Assembly: GCA_037179335.1 (NCBI GenBank)
Contig: JAKZHN010000009.1
Span: 62,001-126,000 of the forward strand
Reading direction: 5' to 3'
Length of the DNA: 64,000 nucleotides
DNA from: Cyclaneusma minus
Taxonomy: Eukaryota > Ascomycota > Leotiomycetes > Marthamycetales > Marthamycetaceae
Of the stretch, positions 57,944 through 64,000 are shown piece by piece. The position numbers and the translations under genes are program-made. Numbering within the stretch: position 1 is the stretch's first letter; each line of letters begins with the position of its first letter. The notes under the pieces are model-generated. The model ran no database searches. It was given only the letters and a program-made list of their open reading frames with translations, and was not told the DNA's origin.

Positions 57944-60490
57944 GGGTCTTGTGTGTGCGAAAATGCGAGAGACGAGAGATTTGATGGACTCGACATGGCT
58001 TCGATGGACGACTACAATGAGCTTTACAGGGGAGGACTATGAAATGGGGAGATCTAGTGATGATCTAGGAGATCGTACAGCTTTTAGGCTTGTCGGGGGC
58101 TCTGGTGCTTATTGCCTCACTCAACCATCCATCGACTACCACCATACACAAGTCTCCAGATCGAGACTTCGTTGTGTTATTCGACTGATACATTGCTTTA
58201 ATCTTTGTTTAGCTAATTCGGAGCGCTGCTATTACAATATGATACCATTGCTCTTCATGCTCATTCATACTTCCACACTATGTTCCTCAAAGCTTGAATT
58301 TTGCCTTCGTTTGTCGGACTCAGGAGTGCTCACGTCCTGCACAACGACTTTTACACTCCAGTCTTCCGGAATCCACAGTAATCGCGACAGGGTCACCATT
58401 CCAGGAAGTGAATTTGACGAGCCTCCTCATATTCTCCGAACATCGGAGAACAATGGAATAGACCAAGTATTGAACTTGATTAAAAAGGGCCAGGAAAGAG
58501 AGAATAGGAGGACTGAAGAGAGAAGAGCTGAACCAGCTCCCTCTCCCTGTATTTATAGACCTTCTAACTTAGTAATAGCTTACAAAGGAAGCTTCTAGAA
58601 GAAAATGATGGTACAGTGGGACGACAAAAGTCTGAACTCCCTTCCTGTCTCGAACGTGTGGCAGTAGTTAGCTATATATTGAAATTTTTACAATATTTCG
58701 GAATATTTAAAATCTTTAAAAATATTTACAATTACTGGGGATATTCCCAATTATTGCAAATGTTTCCAATTACTGCGAATATTCCTGAATTTTAAAGGGG
58801 GGGTTCAGACTTTTGTCGCATGACTGTAGCCGTGGGCTGCTGTCGAGGCTGTTGCTTACTGTCGGATTTCGGCAAGTAAGCATGTGTCTGATACGATGAT
58901 CTCGGTGCTGCCTAACTTTGAGGTGCGGAGAAGGTAGTAGGTTTCGGCCTGATGATGCATAAACTCTAGAGATCTTAGCCCTCCTGAAGTTTCGAGACAT
59001 TATGAAGGACGGCCGATGAATTTTACCTTGAGGAAGGAGGAGGATTCCTGGTCAATCCCTGCCTTATTTAGCGCTTTCTTGACAAAGACTTTGAACTACT
59101 AGTACCTTGCTACTGCTGATTCGCTGCTGTCGATATCTTCAGCTACTGTCAACTCTGTATATCGACGGCAACCGACTCGGTGAAGCAAGTTTGTTGCGCA
59201 ACTCACCCCTGAATCAAGCAGTAAGTCTTCGAATTCAAAGGACGGGAAAATGAGATCCTGGGTGAGAAACTAGGAAAAAGCTCCATCTGGTCTGAACGAT
59301 CTCGAGACTCGCTGTTGGCTCTGAGAGAGAGAGAATCAAAGCGGACCCAAGAATATTTTTATAGCTTTCTCCAATTCGAGATGCCTGTCTGGTTGCAGGT
59401 GAGCCTACTCGCTGCTGTCGAAGGTAAACGGCTTTCAGCCTTTCGCGGGATAAGTTGAAAACTCCCAGGAAGGTATCCAGCATACTATTCTTCTGTGGTG
59501 GCGGTTTGAGAGCAGAGCACAACGAGCTTCATCCAGTCTATCTCACTGGCGTCAGGCTCGGGGCAGACGCTTTTGGCTTTGTGAGGGAAAGAGGATTGGT
59601 TGCTCGTTGAGGCGGTTTTGTAGCAGTCTTCTGGACTGGAAGACTGGAAGGCTTCGACTGATTCATTACCATCTCCGTAATGATTTGCTGTTGACGAACT
59701 TCCCAGTTGCTGTTGAGACAAGATCAGGGAAACACCTCTTAATTCGGAGTCAATTGAACATTTGAAACCTAAAATACGTCAGTCACATTCAAAATATGGA
59801 GATGGACTTGGGATCAAAAATATGCGATCTTGCTATTTCTGCCACACATACGCGGCACCCGAGTGCAGCTTTTCTTCTAAGGAGGGCAGGGTCTGGCCAC
59901 AGTCGAGGCTTTTATATTGGCTTTGCTGTGGTGAAGGGGTCAGAGGTAGAGGTTCTCACGTGCAGCTCAAGCTCGACGACCTGAATAGCTCCGGGTATTC
60001 GGGTGAGGCTTCGCTGTCAGGTCAGTTTCTGGTGACGGTGGAGTAACCCAGATAATGTTCAGATGCTTCGCACTGATATGGCTGAAATATCCCATAGGAA
60101 TCCTCGTTACTTCGCAGTACATCCAGGATTAAGCCCATCAGGATATCAGCCTATCGCAATTATATGTAAGCAAACCTCCTGCGTACTCAGGATCGTCAGA
60201 TCACTGGTGCTTGGGGAAACCTGGGCAGTGATCTATGTCATAGTCTAGACAAGTGGACGTTGTCAAGCAGAACCCACAGCTCGCAAAACCCAAAGCTCGT
60301 GTATTCTGTAACTCAGGAGATCCGAGGTAAAGGGCCGTATCCATCTCGCGAGGTTGGATTCGTTCTCGTTCGCTCAATAGCTCGTGATAACAAAGAGGTG
60401 TATGCGCTCCCATCCCTATAACGCCCTTTGCTCCCAGAATGCCCATCTCGTCGTCGCAGACTTCCTCCAGCCTAGCCCATGTGTGACTGT
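57944..60490. other. Long intergenic stretch with a MITE
   Basis: 2.5 kb between the unknown protein and tma7. Apart from the MITE at 58614-58826 I find only short frames without ATG or domain. 58900-59720 contains several CTGCTGTCGA words but no clear gene. Confidence 0.45.
58614..58826. mobile_element. Tc1/mariner-type MITE (213 bases)
   Basis: The ends match over 20 of 24 bases as inverted repeats: CAGT, four mismatched bases, then CGACAAAAGTCTGAAC exactly on both sides. A TA dinucleotide stands at each outer border (58612-58613 and 58827-58828), the target site of this superfamily. The centre has no coding capacity. It consists of AT-rich ~20-base units (AATATTCCCAATTACTGC-like) similar to those in the atp2 intron. 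Confidence 0.8.
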
Positions 60491-60812
60491 CTATTTCTTT
60501 CCGCTCTTCTTGATGCCCTGGGCACCGGTGTTCAAGGGGCCTTTGGATCCTTTCGCCTTTGCTGCGAGTTCAGCCTTTGCCTTCGCATCTGTCGCAAAGT
60601 TAGTCACGGATCCCGCGCTCAGAATGACAGTGATCGTACCGGCTCGCTGCTTCTCAAGGAAAGCCTTGTCCTCCTCATCCATCTCCTTCTTCTCCTTCTT
60701 GGGAGCCTTCAAAGGCTTGGCCTTGCCACCTAGTGGTGGGGTCAGCAAATGTGGGGTATCAGTGGAGGGACGATCGGGTGAGTTCCATACCTTCTCTGCC
60801 GATTCCTCCCAT
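60491..60812 (-). CDS. tma7: Translation machinery-associated protein Tma7
   Basis: Exons 60812-60791, 60729-60640 and 60588-60491 give 69 residues, matching the ~64-residue family. GGKAKPLKAPKKEKKEMDEE, DKAFLEKQRADAKAKAELAA and KAKGSKGPLNTGAQGIKKSGKK are highly conserved. Tma7 associates with ribosomes; its molecular role is unclear. The two introns are 61 and 51 bases. It is easily missed because the longest single exon is only 98 bases. The N-terminus reads MGGIGREGGKAK. Confidence 0.93.
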
Positions 60813-61285
60813 TTTGTAGGTGTGGACGTGGGTAGTTTGGGACTGATTGTGCGAAAATTCGAGAATGTGGTGAGGATTTTGCGGAAAAGGCGAGATCTTT
60901 GTCTTCCAACCTCATATTTTGCGGTCGAGTCGGCGAAGTCTTGGAAGCCGACGAGGAAGCGCTAGTCCCGAAGAAGCTAGCGCCCCTGGCGACTTCACAC
61001 AAGTCAGTCCATGGAACCTTAGACGGCGTCATTTCTCCACCATCGCGACTTTCCTCGCGCTTCTTCGACAACATTCTGAAGCAGGATAACGGCCGGAAAC
61101 TCACCGTCATCAATCACACGTCATTGTCCTGTTTGCTGGACAATGCGCTGAAAGACAGAAGAGAAGAGACGATAGATACCCGGTTGGGCTCTTTCTCACA
61201 CAGACTCGTCCTGGTCTTCACGCTAACGCAATTCTTCACAACTTCAGGCAGGGGATTCTACCGCCTCTGGACTCTCACAGACAAC
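60813..61285. other. Divergent promoter region tma7 / prp4
   Basis: About 470 bases. The prp4 frame stays open upstream without an ATG. No gene seen. Confidence 0.5.
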
Positions 61286-63641
61286 ATGTACTCCACGGGC
61301 AGCTCAGACGAGGGAGAGATTAGGGACTGTGGCTTAGAGAAGGCAACTACAGCGCCGCCAAAGTTTGATGGCTCCTCCGTTGACCGTCTCGATAGAACAC
61401 GCCCGGGTGATGCTGCGCAGAAGTCACTGAGGCAGAATGGTTTCAGTGCGAACAACAGGGGTCCCAGACAGAGGAGCCGATCTCCCCAACCTGGGCGCGG
61501 CCCACGAGGCTCCAAAAGAACGCGAGATGATGAGTACATCGATCGCAGACGCGGTGACCCACGAGACTTCAAGGTCCACTACGAAGACCGGCATTCCGAT
61601 TTCAAGCAACGGCCTCGACCTCCATACGATGATGTCGACCGCAGCCAATCCAGATCTTCCGACTTGAGATATGACGACCGCGATCACTATGCCGACAAGC
61701 GTGCTCGAACGCGTAGCCGGTCCCCTTACCGAGCTCCACGCCAGGAAGAACTTCGAAGCCGTGGCCCTCAGTTCCACAAAGAGGGCAGTCATCCTACCAA
61801 CTACTCCGACACAAACAAGCCTCGTTCTTACGGGTATGGAGACCGTGATGGTCGCTATTCCACCAGAGACCAGTCAGTGAGCAAACGGGGGAATGACCCG
61901 ATGCCCGCTGACTCTACAAGACATGAAGCTAAATATGGAAAGCAGCATAATGATAGCACAAGTGATGGCTTCAATCTGGAAAAGTATGGTCCCCCTTTCA
62001 AGATCAAGGGCATGGCTGAGCAACCATCCAGGTCTGGCACTGCGGCGGAAGAACCTCCTCAACCCGAGGATTCTGAACCCGTAGATGAGGCGACTTTGAT
62101 AGAGCAGCGACGTAAACGTCGTGAGGCAATCAAAGCTAAGTACAGAGGTTCTGCTACTCCTATGCTGGTCCAAGCATTGCAATTGGGGAATAACTCGAGC
62201 CTATCCTCACCAGGCAAGAACCAGAGCAGTGAGATTGATACTCAATCTAACCGATCAGGTAGAGTCATCCACGACCATACTACGGGAGCTATTACTGATG
62301 GCAAAGCAGCATCGCCTGCATTGTCTACCCCTGACACTCCGAAGGAAGCCCAGGATGGTACTTCCCCGCCAGCTTTCACCATCGCCAATGACAACGATCT
62401 CGCAAACTCGAAAGTTGACACACAGCATAACTCGGATGAAGATGGGCCCTCTGCTGCTGATTATGATCCCACGGCAGACATGAGAGAGGACCAGAAGCGT
62501 GATGTCGACCGACACAATGATGACCTTGGCTCAGGTGCGTATGACGAGACGAAGCGCAACTCGGAACAGGATGTACTTCTTCCTGAGGCTTCAGCTCCGC
62601 TCGTCGAGTCCAAGAAACCGAAGGACGACTTCGATATGTTCGCTGAGGACGATGACGATGACATGTTTGCCGAAGAGCCTACCGAGAAGAAACAGGCGAA
62701 CGCGGAAAATAACGATGTAGCTAAGGCTGTACCCATCCCTGAAGCCAAAGAACTTGATGTGACCATGCTTGACAACTGGGATGACCCTGAAGGCTACTAC
62801 AAAGTTATTCTTGGGGAGCTCCTCGACAGACGCTACCATGTTCAGGCAAACCTTGGAAGAGGTATGTTCTCCGGTGTCGTAAGAGCAATGGATGTTACGA
62901 CCAAGCGCCTCGTGGCTATCAAGATTATTCGTAACAATGAGACTATGTAAGTTCCCCTCACGGCTCTACTTGATTGTTTTGCTGATGGAAAGTAGGCGTA
63001 AGGCTGGTAACAAGGAAATTGAGATCCTTGAAAAGCTGAAAGAAGGTGATCCAGAGGATAAGAAGCATATGATTCGCCTCGAGCGCCATTTCGAGCACAA
63101 AAACCATCTTTGTATGGTTTTTGAGCATCTGAGTATCAACTTGCGAGAAGTCTTGAAGAAATTCGGTCGAGATGTCGGTATCAACCTCCGCGCTGTCCGG
63201 GCTTATGCTCAACAGATGTTCTTGGGCTTGGGTCTCATGCGCAAATGCAACATTCTTCATGCGGATCTGAAGCCTGACAACATTCTGGTCAACGAAGGTC
63301 GCAACTTGCTCAAAATCTGCGATTTAGGATCAGCGTCAGATGCCTCCGAGAACGAGATCACGCCATACCTCGTCAGTCGATTCTACCGCGCGCCAGAAAT
63401 CATCCTAGGCATGCCGTACGACTTTGCCATTGATGTGTGGTCGGTGGGATGCACCCTGTATGAACTCTACACCGGGAAGATCCTGTTCACAGGACGCACC
63501 AACAACCAGATGCTGCGTTCCATCATGGAGTGCAGGGGCAAGTTTACGACCAAGATGCTGCGGAGAGCGCAGTTTGCGGGTGTGCACTTTGACGAAATGT
63601 CTAACTTCCGTAGCGTGGAGCAGGATAAGCTGACTGGCAAG
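61286..63641 (+). CDS. prp4: Spliceosomal Prp4 kinase (PRPF4B family), incomplete in this window
   Basis: Exons 61286-62946 and 62996-63641 give 769 residues up to a GTATGT donor. Residues 1-~490 are disordered and RS-rich (RQRSRSPQPGRGPRGSKR), then acidic (DMFAEDDDDDMFAEEP). The kinase domain starts at LLDRRYHVQANLGRGMFSGV, with the Lys in VAIKIIR, the catalytic loop LHADLKPDN, the Mg loop DLGSASD (Leu instead of Phe, as often in this family) and RAPEIILG. Prp4 phosphorylates splicing factors for tri-snRNP and B-complex activation. The last kinase subdomains (~60-70 residues) are not found in the 359 bases that follow, so the gene either continues beyond a long intron or is broken. The ATG at 61286 is the first in frame. 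Confidence 0.9.
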
Positions 63642-64000
63642 GTATGTGATCCTATTTTTTTCCTCTCTCTCTTTTTTTTTTTTTTTTTTTTTTTTTGGAT
63701 ATGACAACTCTGTATTCGCTATCCAATTATCCCCCATCTCTTGGGATCACCTGCATAACAACATGCTGTTCTCGGCGCCTGTGATGAACTGGAGCAGACC
63801 AGGCGCGCTTTCAGCGGCTTGGGTTTCCAACAACTTCTATTCTCCTAACAACGTGGGGGATGTGCTGCACCAATGCGGTCATAGCATTCCGCTCCTTATG
63901 CCCGCCGGCTCTGATTAGCCACACGTTCTTGATAGTATCCGGCTTCTCGGAACATTGAGGTCCCCCCCCCTTTGCACCAACGCCCTCGAGCAAGGCTCAG
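63642..64000. other. Sequence after the prp4 splice donor, with a T25 run
   Basis: A run of 25 T (63672-63696) begins 30 bases after the donor, followed by 300 bases in which no prp4-like exon can be read in any frame. A C9 run is at about 63962. It is either a long intron, an inserted repeat, or a misjoined contig end. Confidence 0.5.

Overview
The window reads as nuclear DNA of a filamentous ascomycete (Pezizomycotina). Almost every gene is broken by short GT-AG introns of about 50-85 bases with CTAAC/CTGAC-type branch sites. The gene set is fungal (chitin synthase export chaperone, Hda1 deacetylase with Arb2 domain, Ypt3, Rho2-type GTPase, SidJ-like esterase). A Leotiomycetes-type genome is my best guess, but that is an inference from general protein resemblance and was not tested. 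The gene-rich core is chromosomal housekeeping sequence. I see no CRISPR array, plasmid or prophage, and no obvious secondary-metabolite cluster.

Layout. 1-3.5 kb: an AT-rich relic, then a secreted heme-thiolate peroxidase whose second intron is swollen by a 451-base run of G (very probably an assembly artefact), then a hAT-like non-autonomous element. 3.7-17 kb: hda1 (-), an SR/proline-rich protein (+), an F-box protein (-), brx1 (-), a conserved unknown (+) and ypt3/rab11 (-). 17-25 kb: a very large chromodomain-RRM-CCCH-UBA protein (+) and a Chs7-type chaperone (+). 26-32 kb: an intronless MINDY-type deubiquitinase with a CAAX end (+) and GAPDH (-). 34-42 kb: three nuclear genes for mitochondrial proteins, cox5 (+), atp2 (-) and mcx1/ClpX (-). 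42-48 kb: glycogen branching enzyme (+) and a Rho2-type GTPase (+). 50-57 kb: mitoribosomal mL40 (-), a DUF1749/SidJ-like hydrolase (+), rpl6 (-) and rpn13 (+). 57-64 kb: an unknown acidic/basic protein (+), a Tc1/mariner-type MITE, tma7 (-) and a Prp4 kinase (+) that is not complete inside the window.

The genes do not form one pathway. They cover chromatin (hda1 and the chromodomain protein), splicing (prp4 and perhaps the SR-rich protein), ribosome assembly and translation (brx1, rpl6, tma7, mL40), the proteasome/ubiquitin system (F-box, MINDY, rpn13), respiration, central carbon metabolism, and secretion/cell wall (ypt3, chs7, rho2). Exon-intron structures below were built by hand from splice signals and reading-frame continuity. 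Each total was checked to be a multiple of three.

The most unusual signals are in gene architecture and small repeats. They are a 6-base internal exon in the Rho gene; a 20-base internal exon in atp2 flanked by an intron full of ~20-base repeats; an inverted copy of that intron end plus a microexon-like segment about 500 bases upstream of atp2; a GC-AG intron in the branching-enzyme gene; several small inverted-repeat elements with recognisable ends; and the multi-domain chromodomain protein, whose domain order recalls fission yeast Chp1.
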